A DNA stretch of 64,000 nucleotides from NCBI GenBank assembly GCA_964655355.1, contig CAZZMD010000018.1:6162-70161 (forward strand), read 5' to 3'. Position numbers and translations under genes: made by a program. Shown here one piece after another: positions 7,556 to 16,556 of the stretch. The first letter of the stretch is position 1, and each line of letters opens with the position of its first letter. The stretch is from CALGDE01 sp964655355. Its GTDB lineage: Bacteria; Cyanobacteriota; Cyanobacteriia; CACIAM-69d. The notes under the pieces were generated by a model. It searched no databases. It was not told the DNA's origin and saw nothing but the letters and a program-made list of their open reading frames with translations.

Positions 7556-8314
7556 GTGATCCACCATCCCGCAGCCCCTCGCTCCATCACCCACATCATC
7601 TATGACCTAGACGGTCTCCTTCTAGACACCGAATCCATCAACATCGCCGTCAGCCAACACATTGCGACCCGCTACCAACGCCCCTTCGACCCCAAAGTTC
7701 AATCCTTGGTCCTAGGGCGAGACGCCATGGCATCGGCAGAAATTTTGGTTGAGGCCCTAGACCTCCCCATCACCCCCGCCGAATTCCTACGGCAACGGCG
7801 ATCGCTCATCAACACCTGGAAACCCCGCGCCGAACCCATGCCCGGCGCCCGCGAACTCTCCGAACATTTACATCGCCAAGGCATTGGCCAGGCGATCGCC
7901 ACCAGCTCTACACAAGGGCCCTTTAATCAGAAAAGCGCCCACCACCCCGACTGGTTCGCCCTTTTCGACGTCATTGTGCTGCGGGATGACCCAGAGGTAA
8001 AAGCTTCCAAACCCGCCCCCGACTCCTTCCTCGTAGCAGCTCAACGGCTGGGAGCAAAACCAGAACACTGTCTCGTATTTGAAGACTCCATTGCCGGCGT
8101 GAAAGCCGCCCGCAGTGCTGGGATGGCCGTCATTGCCGTGCTCGGTCCCCATGCCAATACCGAGGACTATCGCGAAGCAGACTTAATTCTGCGATCGCTC
8201 GTCGACTTCGACCCAGCGCCCTGGAACCTACCCACCTTTGCAAAGGCTCGCAATCTAGCGCCGACCGTCCTTGAAGCAGCAGAAGTCTCCCCCGTGGAAC
8301 TGACCGCCAGCTAA
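7556..8314 (+). CDS. HAD-superfamily hydrolase, subfamily IA (phosphosugar/pseudouridine phosphatase-like)
   Basis: A 252-residue phosphatase using an aspartyl-phosphate intermediate. Motif I DLDGLLLDTE places the nucleophile at D17 and the acid/base at D19; motif II is ATSS with S117; motif III is SKPAPDSF with K152; motif IV is FEDS with E176 and D177. The helical cap between motifs I and II is of type C1, as in beta-phosphoglucomutase, GPH and the HDHD1/pseudouridine-5'-phosphatase group. The motif-I form DGLLLDTE and the motif-IV form FEDSIAGVKAA fit the HDHD1 group best. Translation starts at GTG 7556, about 50 bp after clpB, so co-transcription with clpB is possible. Confidence 0.85.
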   Translation: MIHHPAAPRSITHIIYDLDGLLLDTESINIAVSQHIATRYQRPFDPKVQSLVLGRDAMASAEILVEALDLPITPAEFLRQRRSLINTWKPRAEPMPGARELSEHLHRQGIGQAIATSSTQGPFNQKSAHHPDWFALFDVIVLRDDPEVKASKPAPDSFLVAAQRLGAKPEHCLVFEDSIAGVKAARSAGMAVIAVLGPHANTEDYREADLILRSLVDFDPAPWNLPTFAKARNLAPTVLEAAEVSPVELTAS

Positions 8315-8356
8315 AGCCCAGCGGTTACAATGATTTCACTGCCTGGCGGCAAAGCC

Positions 8357-8932
8357 ATGATGACCTTCACGCTCGATTTCTCCTCAGTTGCCACCCTGGA
8401 TGACGCCCAGTTCGACCAACTGTGCCGCAACAATCCGGACATCCAATTCGAACGCACCGCCCAAGGAGAATTGATCATCATGCCCCCCGTTGGTGCAGAA
8501 AGTGGCAACCGAGAACTCGACTTGATGGGACAACTTTGGGCGTGGAATCGCCAGAAGAAGCTGGGTAAAACCTTTAGCTCCTCCACCTGTTTTCGGCTGC
8601 CCAACGGAGCCCTACGATCGCCCGATGCCTCATGGATTCAGCTAGAGCGATGGAACCAACTCAGTGACGCGGATCAAAAGCGATTTGCCCCCATTTGCCC
8701 CGACTTTGTGATTGAATTGCGGTCCGAAAGCGATCAGCTCCAGACCCTACAGGACAAGATGACCGAGTATCTAGACAATGGATGCCAGCTCGGGTGGTTA
8801 ATTGATCCCCAGTCCCAAACACTCACCATCTATCAACCACAGCGATCGCCCGAAATCCTAAATCAACCCAAGACCTTGGCTGGCGGCGAATTACTGCCCG
8901 ACTTCGTATGTGACCTGGACTTTTTGTGGTGA
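8357..8932 (+). CDS. Uma2-family (DUF820) putative PD-(D/E)xK nuclease
   Basis: A 191-residue member of the Uma2 family, which is hugely expanded in cyanobacteria and has the fold of restriction-type nucleases. Visible landmarks are ELIIMPPVGAESGNRE at the N-terminal side, SPDASW (the first acidic metal ligand), and CPDFVIELRSESDQ (the D-x-(E)-x-R/K core), followed by WLIDPQSQTLTIY and the closing strand. Catalytic-type residues are intact. The frame is open from ATG 8330 but the MMTF start at 8357 is closer to family length. No biological role is established for the family. Its stop overlaps the start of the LprI-like gene by four bases (GTGA), suggesting translational coupling. Confidence 0.85.
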   Translation: MMTFTLDFSSVATLDDAQFDQLCRNNPDIQFERTAQGELIIMPPVGAESGNRELDLMGQLWAWNRQKKLGKTFSSSTCFRLPNGALRSPDASWIQLERWNQLSDADQKRFAPICPDFVIELRSESDQLQTLQDKMTEYLDNGCQLGWLIDPQSQTLTIYQPQRSPEILNQPKTLAGGELLPDFVCDLDFLW

Positions 8933-9936
8933 ACCCAACCAACCTCAACCAAGCTTTGCGACTGCTGGTCACTGGGGCGATCGCCGGCGTAGGACTGTCG
9001 CTGGTGCCCGTTGTTATGCCCATCGGTATGCCCACTGCCGAAGCCTCTTCTCGGCTGCCCGATCGGCGTCCCGCCCTGCGACGTTCGGTGAACAGCCCAT
9101 CCCTAGCGCCACTGAGTTCCCCAAACCGCTCCAACCGCAGCCCCCGCCGCTTTCAACCCCGATCGCGCCAGACCAGCCGCCCCCCAAGCTCATCCCGCCG
9201 GATCTCGCGATCGCGCAATCGTCAAACCAATAGCAGTCGCATCCAGCCCCAACGACGCCCGACCTCCCCGCGCCCGGTGCGATCGCGACGGACATTAACC
9301 AAGGCATTACCCACCCCAAGCGTCCCCACACAAAGCCCCCCAAAACAGACGCGTCTTGCCCTATCCTGTGACGATCCCCAAACCCAGCAGGAACTGAACC
9401 GCTGCGCCTTTCAAGCCCTGGGCCAGGCCAGTCAACGCCTCACCGAGACTTACCGGCAGCTCCTCCCAAACCTATCGCCCACCCGCCAGCAACTACTGCG
9501 CCGCTCCCAACTTGCCTGGGTAGCCTACCGCGATCGCGAATGTCGGTTTTATGACAGCTCCGCCGAAGGGGGCTCTCTCCAGCCCTTACTCAGCAGTGGA
9601 TGCAAAACCCGCCTCACCCGCGATCGCACCGCCCTCCTCACCCGCTATCTGAATGGCCAAGCCTCCCCTAACCTCTCCGAAGACAACTCCATCACCGAAG
9701 CCCAGCGCCAGGAGCGATATCGCCAAGTGCAAGAGCGCCTAGCGGGATTTCAAAATAGTGACTATCGAAACCTGCGATCGCGACTCTTACGCAGCGCAGA
9801 GCAAGCGTGGCAACAATCCCGCACCCACACCTGCCGATTCGAAGGCAGCGGTGGCGGCAATGCAGCGATCGCCGCCTGCCGCCAATGGCACATTAACCAA
9901 CGCTATATCCAACTCGGGGAAAGCCTAGACGGCTAA
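8926..9936 (+). CDS. Secreted Arg/Ser/Pro-rich protein with two LprI-like (DUF1311) domains
   Basis: A 336-residue exported protein. A hydrophobic N-terminal segment (about 10-40, ending near AEA) acts as signal peptide. Residues about 43-145 are a low-complexity Arg, Ser and Pro linker with many RS and SRR clusters, probably disordered and strongly basic. Two domains follow: the first (about 148-245) has the LprI pattern CDDPQTQQELNRCA, then SQLAWVAYRDRECRF and a paired Cys; the second (about 255-330) repeats AEQAWQQSRTHTCRF with its own Cys pair. LprI of Mycobacterium inhibits lysozyme, but most DUF1311 proteins have no tested role. The start is GTG 8926 or GTG 8929; the second forms a GTGA overlap with the Uma2 stop. 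Confidence 0.8.
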   Translation: MVNPTNLNQALRLLVTGAIAGVGLSLVPVVMPIGMPTAEASSRLPDRRPALRRSVNSPSLAPLSSPNRSNRSPRRFQPRSRQTSRPPSSSRRISRSRNRQTNSSRIQPQRRPTSPRPVRSRRTLTKALPTPSVPTQSPPKQTRLALSCDDPQTQQELNRCAFQALGQASQRLTETYRQLLPNLSPTRQQLLRRSQLAWVAYRDRECRFYDSSAEGGSLQPLLSSGCKTRLTRDRTALLTRYLNGQASPNLSEDNSITEAQRQERYRQVQERLAGFQNSDYRNLRSRLLRSAEQAWQQSRTHTCRFEGSGGGNAAIAACRQWHINQRYIQLGESLDG

Positions 9937-9954
9937 CCCCTGTTATTTGCAGGC

Positions 9955-11148
9955 TTAAACCTTCGCCGGCTCAGCAAACTTAATTTTCAAGAAATCCTCC
10001 TCCATCGTTGCGCCCACCGGCTGCATCGCCGCCAACGCCTGAGGCAGCACCAAATTGCGGCGATGATTCCCAATGCGCACGTTCAGCTCATCGCCAGACT
10101 TGCTGAGATCAATTTGGCTCTTCGGAATCCCCGGCAAATACATCTCCAAACTATAGGCACCAGCATCCAGCTGTTCCACCCGCAGCGTGGTCTCCTTGTA
10201 ATACACCTGAGTGGGGTCCTCACCCTCCGCAAACAGGGTATTTTTCAAACGGTCCAGGGCCGCCAACCCACACATTTCCTCGGAATAGAGGGGCACCTCT
10301 TTCACCGGCAAAGGATGGAAATTCTCGTGGATCTCGTCCTTGTACTTCTGCTGCTGTTCCTTCCAACGCTTGAAAAACTCATCCTCTACCGACTCAGGAA
10401 TAATGCGGTTAGCCACCACCATATCGGTGGAAACGTTGTAAAGGCTGAGGTAAGCGTGGGCGCGTAGGGACTCCTTAATCACCATCTTCTCGGGGTTCAT
10501 CACCAACCGCACCGACGTTTGCTGGTTATCCGTCAGAACTTTTTCCAGCGCCTCAATTTGCTCATAAAACTCGTAAGGCGCATCCATCACCTCGCGATCC
10601 GGAAGCGAAAAGCCAGCGATGGGACGGAAAATCGGCTCCACAATCGGGCGCAACGCCACAGACATATTCTGAAACGGCTTATAGAAGCGACGCATATACC
10701 AGCCGCCCACCTCCGGCAAACTCAGCAACCGCAACGCCGTCCCCGTCGGAGCCGAATCAATAATCAGCACCTCAAAATCCTTCTCGTCATAATGGCGCTT
10801 CATCCGCACCAAACCAAAAATCTCATCCATCCCCGGGAGAATGGCCAACTCCTCAGCCTGCACCCCTTCCAAACCGCGCGCCTGGAGCACCTGAGTGATA
10901 TAGCGCTTCACCGCCCCCCAATTTCCTTCCAACTCCTGGAGTGCATCCAACTCCGCCCCCCACAAATTCTCCCGCACCAACCGGGGATCATGCCCCAACT
11001 CCAAATCAAAACTATCCGCCAACGAGTGGGCAGGATCGGTGCTCAGGACCAAGGTTTTATAGCCCAACTCCGCACAACGCAGTCCAGTGGCCGCGGCTAC
11101 GGACGTTTTGCCAACGCCACCTTTACCAGTCATCAGGATTACGCGCAT
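9955..11148 (-). CDS. ArsA/GET3-family ATPase with C-terminal HSP20-like domain
   Basis: A 397-residue cytosolic ATPase. The deviant Walker A motif GKGGVGKTS (about 8-16), switch I STDPAHSLADSF and switch II IIDSAPTGTALR are intact. The C-terminal 90 residues (from about VYYKETTLRVEQL, through SLEMYLPGIPKSQIDLS) form an ArsA-type HSP20-like beta-sandwich, a combination found in cyanobacterial and chloroplast GET3-like proteins rather than in arsenite pumps. The Cys residues needed for arsenite binding are not obvious, and no arsenite transporter is nearby, so a role in protein targeting or chaperoning is more likely. I chose ATG 11148 (MRVILMTGKGG) because GGAG lies six bases before it; the frame remains open to 11181. 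It is convergent with the LprI-like gene, 18 bp apart. Confidence 0.88.
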   Translation of the reverse strand: MRVILMTGKGGVGKTSVAAATGLRCAELGYKTLVLSTDPAHSLADSFDLELGHDPRLVRENLWGAELDALQELEGNWGAVKRYITQVLQARGLEGVQAEELAILPGMDEIFGLVRMKRHYDEKDFEVLIIDSAPTGTALRLLSLPEVGGWYMRRFYKPFQNMSVALRPIVEPIFRPIAGFSLPDREVMDAPYEFYEQIEALEKVLTDNQQTSVRLVMNPEKMVIKESLRAHAYLSLYNVSTDMVVANRIIPESVEDEFFKRWKEQQQKYKDEIHENFHPLPVKEVPLYSEEMCGLAALDRLKNTLFAEGEDPTQVYYKETTLRVEQLDAGAYSLEMYLPGIPKSQIDLSKSGDELNVRIGNHRRNLVLPQALAAMQPVGATMEEDFLKIKFAEPAKV

Positions 11149-11355
11149 GGGGTGCTCCGGGATTTCGCCTAACTCCGCCAATGATTGCCATCAGCGCTTA
11201 TCCATTATGACGGGATTAGGGTCTTTGTAAACATAAGTAACAAATCTGGGAGCCCCCCAGCGATCGCCCTCCTATACATCCCCCCCAGAAGTCCACCCCA
11301 ATCCCACGCTACGCTAAAGATAAGCCAGCCACAGGATTTCCTCGGTAGCCCTGCC

Positions 11356-12087
11356 ATGATCCAAACCCAAGCGACGGCCACGCCCCCTTCTACCCCCACC
11401 CCCCGTCCCGCGATCGCCCTGAGCGGCATCAAAAAAATTTACGGCAGCGGCAACACAGAAGTCCGCGCCCTAGACGGCATTGACCTAATCATCCATTCCG
11501 GTGAATACTGCGCCATCATGGGAGCCTCAGGCTCAGGCAAATCCACCCTAATGAACATGATGGGCTGCCTCGATCGCCCCACCACCGGTCAATATCTCCT
11601 GGACGGCGTCGACGTATCGAAGCTCGACGAACAACAACTCGCCCTTATCCGAAACCGCAAAATTGGGTTCGTCTTCCAACAATTTCATTTGCTATCCCAG
11701 CTCAGCGCCCTCGAGAACGTCATGCTGCCCATGGTCTACGGCGGCGTCTCCGGTCGCCAGCGCCGATCGCGAGCCGAAGCCGCCCTCAGAAAAGTCGGTC
11801 TAGGCGATCGCCTCAACAACCGCCCCAACCAACTCTCCGGGGGACAACAACAGCGGGTCGCCATCGCCCGAGCGATCGTCAACGAACCCGTGGTCTTACT
11901 AGCCGACGAACCCACCGGCGCATTAGACACCACCACCACCGCCGAAGTCATGGACATCTTCAAACGACTGAATGAACAGGGCATCACGGTCATCCTGGTC
12001 ACCCACGAACCGGACGTAGCAGAGCAGACCCAGCGCACCGTGCTATTCCGAGACGGCCGAATCATTCAAGACACCCGTCAAAACTAG
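11356..12087 (+). CDS. MacB/LolD-type ABC transporter ATP-binding protein
   Basis: A 243-residue ATPase subunit. Walker A GASGSGKS, Q-loop FVFQQFHLL, signature LSGGQQQR, Walker B VLLADEP, and the H-loop VTHEP are all intact. The motif HLLSQLSALENVMLPM and the sequence around RNRKIGFVFQQF are typical of the MacB/LolD/DevA group, which powers periplasmic extrusion of lipoproteins, glycolipids or peptides rather than classical import. No membrane-fusion or FtsX-type permease gene is next to it, which is unusual for DevBCA-type operons, so its partners are encoded elsewhere. The frame is open from 11185; ATG 11356 begins the recognisable protein, preceded by a proline-rich tail-like segment. Confidence 0.9.
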   Translation: MIQTQATATPPSTPTPRPAIALSGIKKIYGSGNTEVRALDGIDLIIHSGEYCAIMGASGSGKSTLMNMMGCLDRPTTGQYLLDGVDVSKLDEQQLALIRNRKIGFVFQQFHLLSQLSALENVMLPMVYGGVSGRQRRSRAEAALRKVGLGDRLNNRPNQLSGGQQQRVAIARAIVNEPVVLLADEPTGALDTTTTAEVMDIFKRLNEQGITVILVTHEPDVAEQTQRTVLFRDGRIIQDTRQN

Positions 12088-12324
12088 GCCCCCCCCATTT
12101 AACGCCCCGACCCAGTCATCAATATTTCCCAATTTCCGGCTGGGCAACAGTCCCAGCGTATGGCTAACCAGCCCCGTCCCGCCTTCCGTCAAGCAATCTC
12201 ACAAAACCCCCTAGCCGCCCCCCATTTCCTCCTAAACTAAACCTTGACAGGGCAATGATTCCCGTCCCGGGCTGCCCCCCTAAAAAAACTCCTTTACTCC
12301 CATCCCCTTACTCTCACCATTTCT
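12088..12324. other. Intergenic stretch
   Basis: No gene, hairpin or clear promoter that I can support. It separates the ABC ATPase from the glycosyltransferase on the same strand, so they are probably independent transcription units. Confidence 0.4.
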
Positions 12325-13269
12325 ATGTTTTCCATCTATATCCTGACCTGGAATGAAGAAATAGATATTGCAGATTGCATTGAGTCAGCTTTGTTGTCCG
12401 ACGATGTGATTGTCGTAGACTCTTTCAGCAGCGATCGCACCGTCGAGATTGCGGAACAATATCCGGTGCGAGTGATAAAGCACAAATTTGAAAGTCACGG
12501 CAAACAACGCACCTGGATGCTAGAGGAAATCCCCACCAAACATGAGTGGGTTTACATCCTCGAAGCCGATGAACTTATGACCCCAGAACTCTTCAAAGAG
12601 TGTTGTGAGGCAATTCAAAACACGACAAAAGTTGCCTATTTCGCCTCAGAAAAGGTGATGTTTATGAATCGCTGGATCAAGCACAGCACCCAATATCCCC
12701 GCTATCAAATGCGGCTAATGAAAAAGGGATTTGCCTGGTTTAGCGACTATGGCCATACCGAGCGGGAAGAAATTAAAGGGGAAGCCGGTTACCTGAAAGA
12801 ATCCTATCCCCACTACACCTCCGGCAAAGGCCTCTCGCGCTGGGTCGACAAACACAATGTCTACTCATCCAACGAAGCCCGGGAAACCCTCAAACAATTA
12901 GAAGCAGGCTCCATCGCCTGGCGGGATCTATTCTTTGGAGAAACCGAAATTGCCCGCCGCCACGCCCTCAAAGATCTCTCCCAACGGATTCCCCTCCGTC
13001 CCTTGACCCGATTCATTTACATGTACTTTGGCCTGCGGGGATTTTTAGATGGCAAAGCAGGGTTTGCCTGGTGCACATTGCAAGCGTTTTATGAGTATTT
13101 AATTCTCTTGAAAGTCTGGGAAATTCAACATCCCATGGTCGAAAAGGAGCAAGTCACCGCCCGCTGGCAGCAAGCAAACCTTAGGGCCGCATCAATATCA
13201 TCATCGTCATCATCGCCCGCTTCCAACTCTGACCCTCAGGATCCGGAGCCCGTGGAAAGCCATCGCTGA
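12325..13269 (+). CDS. Family 2 glycosyltransferase (WaaE/KdtX-like)
   Basis: A 314-residue GT-A enzyme transferring a sugar from a nucleotide donor to a surface glycan or lipid. The N-terminal Rossmann-like half starts FSIYILTWNEEIDIADCI, with VVDSFSSDRTVEIAEQ and the metal-binding acidic cluster YILEADE (near residue 80). HGKQRTWML and FSDYGHTERE match WaaE/KdtX-type lipopolysaccharide core glucosyltransferases. The C-terminal half has amphipathic segments (RPLTRFIYMYFGLRGFLDG) that suggest membrane association. The last 30 residues are a Ser-rich tail encoded by TCA/TCG triplet repeats. The AT content is slightly higher than in the flanking genes. The acceptor cannot be told from the sequence. 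Confidence 0.85.
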   Translation: MFSIYILTWNEEIDIADCIESALLSDDVIVVDSFSSDRTVEIAEQYPVRVIKHKFESHGKQRTWMLEEIPTKHEWVYILEADELMTPELFKECCEAIQNTTKVAYFASEKVMFMNRWIKHSTQYPRYQMRLMKKGFAWFSDYGHTEREEIKGEAGYLKESYPHYTSGKGLSRWVDKHNVYSSNEARETLKQLEAGSIAWRDLFFGETEIARRHALKDLSQRIPLRPLTRFIYMYFGLRGFLDGKAGFAWCTLQAFYEYLILLKVWEIQHPMVEKEQVTARWQQANLRAASISSSSSSPASNSDPQDPEPVESHR

Positions 13270-13469
13270 TTGATTTTGAGGTCCGTCAACGATCGCCCGG
13301 TCCAGGGCATCAAACTGTCCCCACCCCAATGCCGAATCTCAGATTAGGATCGCGATCGCCTGGGGATCGCGTAAGATGTCTAGATCCAAGAGATACTAAG
13401 AACGAGCATTGCCCAAGCCATCAAATTTGCCAATCAAAATGAGTTGGTTTGGGGGAGAGAAACGAACCT

Positions 13470-14828
13470 ATGGCCCTTCCTATTGTTGCAATTATCGGTC
13501 GCCCCAATGTGGGTAAATCGACCCTGGCGAACCGATTTGCGGGGGATAAACAGGCCATCGTATTCGACGAGCCGGGCATCACCCGCGATCGCACCTATCG
13601 GGATGCATTCTGGAATGAGCGAGATTTTCGGATTGTCGATACGGGGGGCTTAGTTTTTGAGGATGAGACGGAATTTCTGCCCCTGATCCGCCAACAGGCC
13701 CTCATGGCCTTGGAAGAAGCCTCGGCCGCAGTGATGGTCGTGGATGGCAAAACAGGGATTACGGAAGCGGATCGGGAAATTGCAGACTGGCTGCGTCGCC
13801 AATCAACGCCGGTGGTCCTGGCGGTCAATAAATGTGAATCGGTGGAGCTAGGCCTCGCCCAGGCAGCGGAATTTTGGGAGCTGGGTCTCGGCAACCCTTT
13901 CCCGGTGTCGAGCATTCACGGCAACGGCACAGGGGATTTATTGGATGAGGTCATGACCCACCTACCCGCAGAAGCGGAGATCCCCGACGAGCCGGAAATT
14001 AATGTGGCAATTATTGGACGCCCCAACGTCGGAAAATCCAGCCTGTTGAATGCCTTCGTCGGCGAAAAACGGGCGATCGTCAGCCCCATTTCCGGCACCA
14101 CCCGGGACACCATCGATACCCGTGTGGAATTTGAGGGCGTCAAGTATCGATTGATAGACACGGCGGGCATCCGACGCAAAAAGAGCATTGACTACGGTCC
14201 CGAATTTTTCAGCATCAACCGCGCCTTCAAGGCGATCAAGCGATCAGACGTAGTACTGATGGTGATTGACGCCGAGGACGGCGTAACGGAACAAGATCAA
14301 AAATTGGCGGACCGGATAATTAGCGAAGGTCGAGCCTGCGTAATTGTGGTGAATAAATGGGACGCCATCGAGAAGGATTCCAACACCATTTACACCTTCG
14401 AGCGCACTCTGAAAAGCAAGCTCTACTTTATGGAATGGGCGTCAATGATTTTCGTGAGCGCCTTAACCGGGCAGCGCGTCCCGAAAATTTTTGAATTAAT
14501 CCACCAAAGCTGGGAACAGCACCGTCGCCGGGTCACCACCTCCACCATCAACGAAATCCTGGAAGAAGCCGTACGCTGGCACTCCCCCCCAACGTCGCGG
14601 CAAGGGAAACAGGGACGGATTTACTACGGCACCCAAGTCAGTTCCCAGCCGCCATCGATCGCCCTATTTGTGAACGATCCCAAGCGCTTCAAGGACAATT
14701 ATCGGCGCTATATTGAAGGGCAGATCCGCTCAAACCTCGGGTTTGAAGGGACGCCCGTACGATTATTCTGGCGAGGCAAACGCCCGCGGGACGTGGTGGA
14801 GCCCAGCTTAAACCGTGCAACGCGCTAG
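13470..14828 (+). CDS. der: Ribosome assembly GTPase Der (EngA)
   Basis: A 452-residue double GTPase needed for maturation of the large ribosomal subunit. Two complete G domains are visible: the first with GRPNVGKST (about 10-18), DEPGITRDR, DTGG and NKCE; the second with GRPNVGKSS, SPISGTTRDT, DTAG and NKWD. The C-terminal KH-like domain (about 355-440) follows, ending in VRLFWRGKRPRDV. Length and order are normal. ATG 13470 (MALPIVAIIGRP) is used; the frame is open from TTG 13449, and a GGGGGAGAG purine run lies between them as ribosome binding site. The EcfT-like gene follows 62 bp downstream on the same strand. Confidence 0.97.
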   Translation: MALPIVAIIGRPNVGKSTLANRFAGDKQAIVFDEPGITRDRTYRDAFWNERDFRIVDTGGLVFEDETEFLPLIRQQALMALEEASAAVMVVDGKTGITEADREIADWLRRQSTPVVLAVNKCESVELGLAQAAEFWELGLGNPFPVSSIHGNGTGDLLDEVMTHLPAEAEIPDEPEINVAIIGRPNVGKSSLLNAFVGEKRAIVSPISGTTRDTIDTRVEFEGVKYRLIDTAGIRRKKSIDYGPEFFSINRAFKAIKRSDVVLMVIDAEDGVTEQDQKLADRIISEGRACVIVVNKWDAIEKDSNTIYTFERTLKSKLYFMEWASMIFVSALTGQRVPKIFELIHQSWEQHRRRVTTSTINEILEEAVRWHSPPTSRQGKQGRIYYGTQVSSQPPSIALFVNDPKRFKDNYRRYIEGQIRSNLGFEGTPVRLFWRGKRPRDVVEPSLNRATR

Positions 14829-14850
14829 GCGATCGCAAGGTGTCTGAAAT

Positions 14851-14880
14851 TTAAAATTCTGAGGCTTAAAATTCTGAGAT
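14851..14880. repeat. 15-bp tandem repeat, 2 copies
   Basis: TTAAAATTCTGAG is repeated with a 15-bp period at 14851-14865 and 14866-14880, immediately before the EcfT-like gene. It separates der from the next start codon by an AT-rich spacer. Confidence 0.9.
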
Positions 14881-14890
14881 TTAGTGCGAT

Positions 14891-15886
14891 ATGGACTTAA
14901 TGCGATCGCTACCGTTGGGCTTGTACCTGGAACAGCCGGTAACGGTCCTCCATCGACTCGACGCCCGCGTAAAAATGGGATGGTTACTCGCCTTTTTGCT
15001 AGTGCCGATCCTCGCCAATGCGCCATTTCGACTGGCGATGGCAGGATTGCTTATTTTGATTACCCTCGCGATTCGGATCCCTCTACGGGTCTGGCAAAAG
15101 CAAATGGGCTGGCTACTCTCAGTCGCCTTCTTCGTCTGCCTCATCACCGCCCTAGCCCCGGACGGCTATGCCATTAGCTACGATCCCCCCCAACCTCGGG
15201 ATGCCCTAACCCTGTCCTCCTCCCCGACAGACATCACCCCAGAAACCCTAAAGGAGCCCAAACCCGGATTATTCGACCTGCCCGGCGCATCCCAATCCGA
15301 AGAAACAGGCGCATCCCAAACCTTTCAGGCACCCCAAACCGACTATCAATATATTTTGTTTGACCGAGGCCCACTCAAAATTTCCCGGCGATCGCTCAGC
15401 CTTGCCCTCCGCCTCAGCTCCCTGGTCTTCATCCTCATCTACAGCACCAATTTGTATTTACTGGTGACCGCCCCCGAGGAAATCACCGCCGCCCTCGATA
15501 GCCTCATGGGCCCCCTGCGGAAGTTCAATTTACCCATCACCGAAATCGCCCTGACTTTGACCCTATCCCTGCGATTTATCCCGCTCGTACTGGAAGAAGT
15601 GCAAAATCTCGTGCGTTCCGTCCGCACCCGCGCCATCAACTGGAAAAAAATGGGACTCCGGGGCACGATTTTTATCTGGGTCACCCTATCGGAACGGCTG
15701 CTCGAAAATCTCCTCATGCGAGCGGATCAAATGTCGATCGCCATGAAAGCCCGGGGATTCCACTCACCAGAGGAATACCAAATGTTGCTCTATGCCCCAA
15801 AACTACGGCGGCCCGACTGGATCGCCCTGCTGGGCTTGGGAGGATTGATCGCCGTTCGATTCATTTGGGGATGGCAGCCTCTGTAG
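14891..15886 (+). CDS. EcfT/CbiQ-family energy-coupling transmembrane protein
   Basis: A 331-residue membrane protein of the T-component family of ECF transporters. About five to six transmembrane segments are visible (GWLLAFLLVPILANAPF, LAMAGLLILITLAI, LLSVAFFVCLITALAP, ALRLSSLVFILIYSTNLYLL, WIALLGLGGLIAVRFIWGW). The cytosolic coupling helices carry the two short Ala-Arg motifs expected for EcfT: RTRAINW and MKARGF. A loop of about 60 residues between the third and fourth helices (Pro, Ser and Glu rich) is longer than usual. No S component or ECF ATPase is encoded next to it, so its substrate is unknown. It follows der and may be co-transcribed with it. Confidence 0.85.
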   Translation: MDLMRSLPLGLYLEQPVTVLHRLDARVKMGWLLAFLLVPILANAPFRLAMAGLLILITLAIRIPLRVWQKQMGWLLSVAFFVCLITALAPDGYAISYDPPQPRDALTLSSSPTDITPETLKEPKPGLFDLPGASQSEETGASQTFQAPQTDYQYILFDRGPLKISRRSLSLALRLSSLVFILIYSTNLYLLVTAPEEITAALDSLMGPLRKFNLPITEIALTLTLSLRFIPLVLEEVQNLVRSVRTRAINWKKMGLRGTIFIWVTLSERLLENLLMRADQMSIAMKARGFHSPEEYQMLLYAPKLRRPDWIALLGLGGLIAVRFIWGWQPL

Positions 15887-15943
15887 CCCATCGCTGCACC
15901 CCATTCGGCAATCATTAGCAAACGAAAAATAGCCAACAAAAAA

Positions 15944-15976
15944 AAATGGATCAACCCATTGAGGATCAATCCATTT
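15944..15976. terminator. Hairpin between convergent genes
   Basis: AAATGGAT (15944-15951) pairs with ATCCATTT (15969-15976) around a 17-nt loop. A run of A precedes it, which gives a U-run for transcripts from the minus strand, so it best terminates the 16046-16348 gene and may also act on the EcfT-like transcript. Confidence 0.55.
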
Positions 15977-16045
15977 ATCAACCAGACTGCTGAAAATTCA
16001 GTTCCAACGGCTTATTGGTTAAACCCGAATAAACCAGAAATTGAA

Positions 16046-16348
16046 TTACATTGCTTCAGCAACTTGCGGTGCACCGCTGCCCATCGATTCTGAGGCGCTC
16101 TCCTCATCCGCTGCGATGAACTCAATATGATTGAGCAACGTCGTCACGAAGGTAAAGAGGAGAAAAGGCAGGGATAACACCAAAATTAAGCCCACGATCG
16201 CCACCGCAAACACAGGGCGATTAGCCCCCATCAAAGCGATCGCCGAGGCCAAAGACAGGAAAATGACAATCAGCCACACCATAATCTGCGGATAAATATC
16301 ACCAAAGGTGAGGGTGCAACGAACCCTATAGCGCTGTAGTTGATCCAT
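16046..16348 (-). CDS. Small two-helix membrane protein, unknown function
   Basis: A protein of 100 residues starting MDQLQRYRVRCTLTFGDIYP, with two hydrophobic helices (VWLIVIFLSLASAIALM and VFAVAIVGLILVLSLPFLLF) and an acidic Ser/Glu-rich tail. I do not recognise a named domain. The frame is open from 16426, but the upstream residues (HRRFQGRLSGHR) look noncoding and ATG 16348 places the first helix sensibly. It stands alone between convergent EcfT-like and co-directional exporter genes. Confidence 0.6.
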   Translation of the reverse strand: MDQLQRYRVRCTLTFGDIYPQIMVWLIVIFLSLASAIALMGANRPVFAVAIVGLILVLSLPFLLFTFVTTLLNHIEFIAADEESASESMGSGAPQVAEAM

Positions 16349-16556
16349 GGTGCGGTGTCCTGATAAACGTCCTTGAAAACGTCGGTGCATCCACAGTAAG
16401 GGGTGCCTCTGAGAAGTGACAATCAAAAGCCCCTCGACTCAATATTTCCATGGCAAAGTTGACATCCCTTAACGATTGCCGGACCCACAGCCTCCTAATA
16501 CTTTGCACAGATTTAAGGGATGTAACGATCGGTTAGGGACAAGCCTAGATACAAGA

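Noticed and set aside
14822..14890. Possible cobalamin or other riboswitch before the EcfT/CbiQ-like gene
   Set aside because: The leader is only about 60 bp and filled by a 15-bp duplication; no conserved riboswitch box is present.
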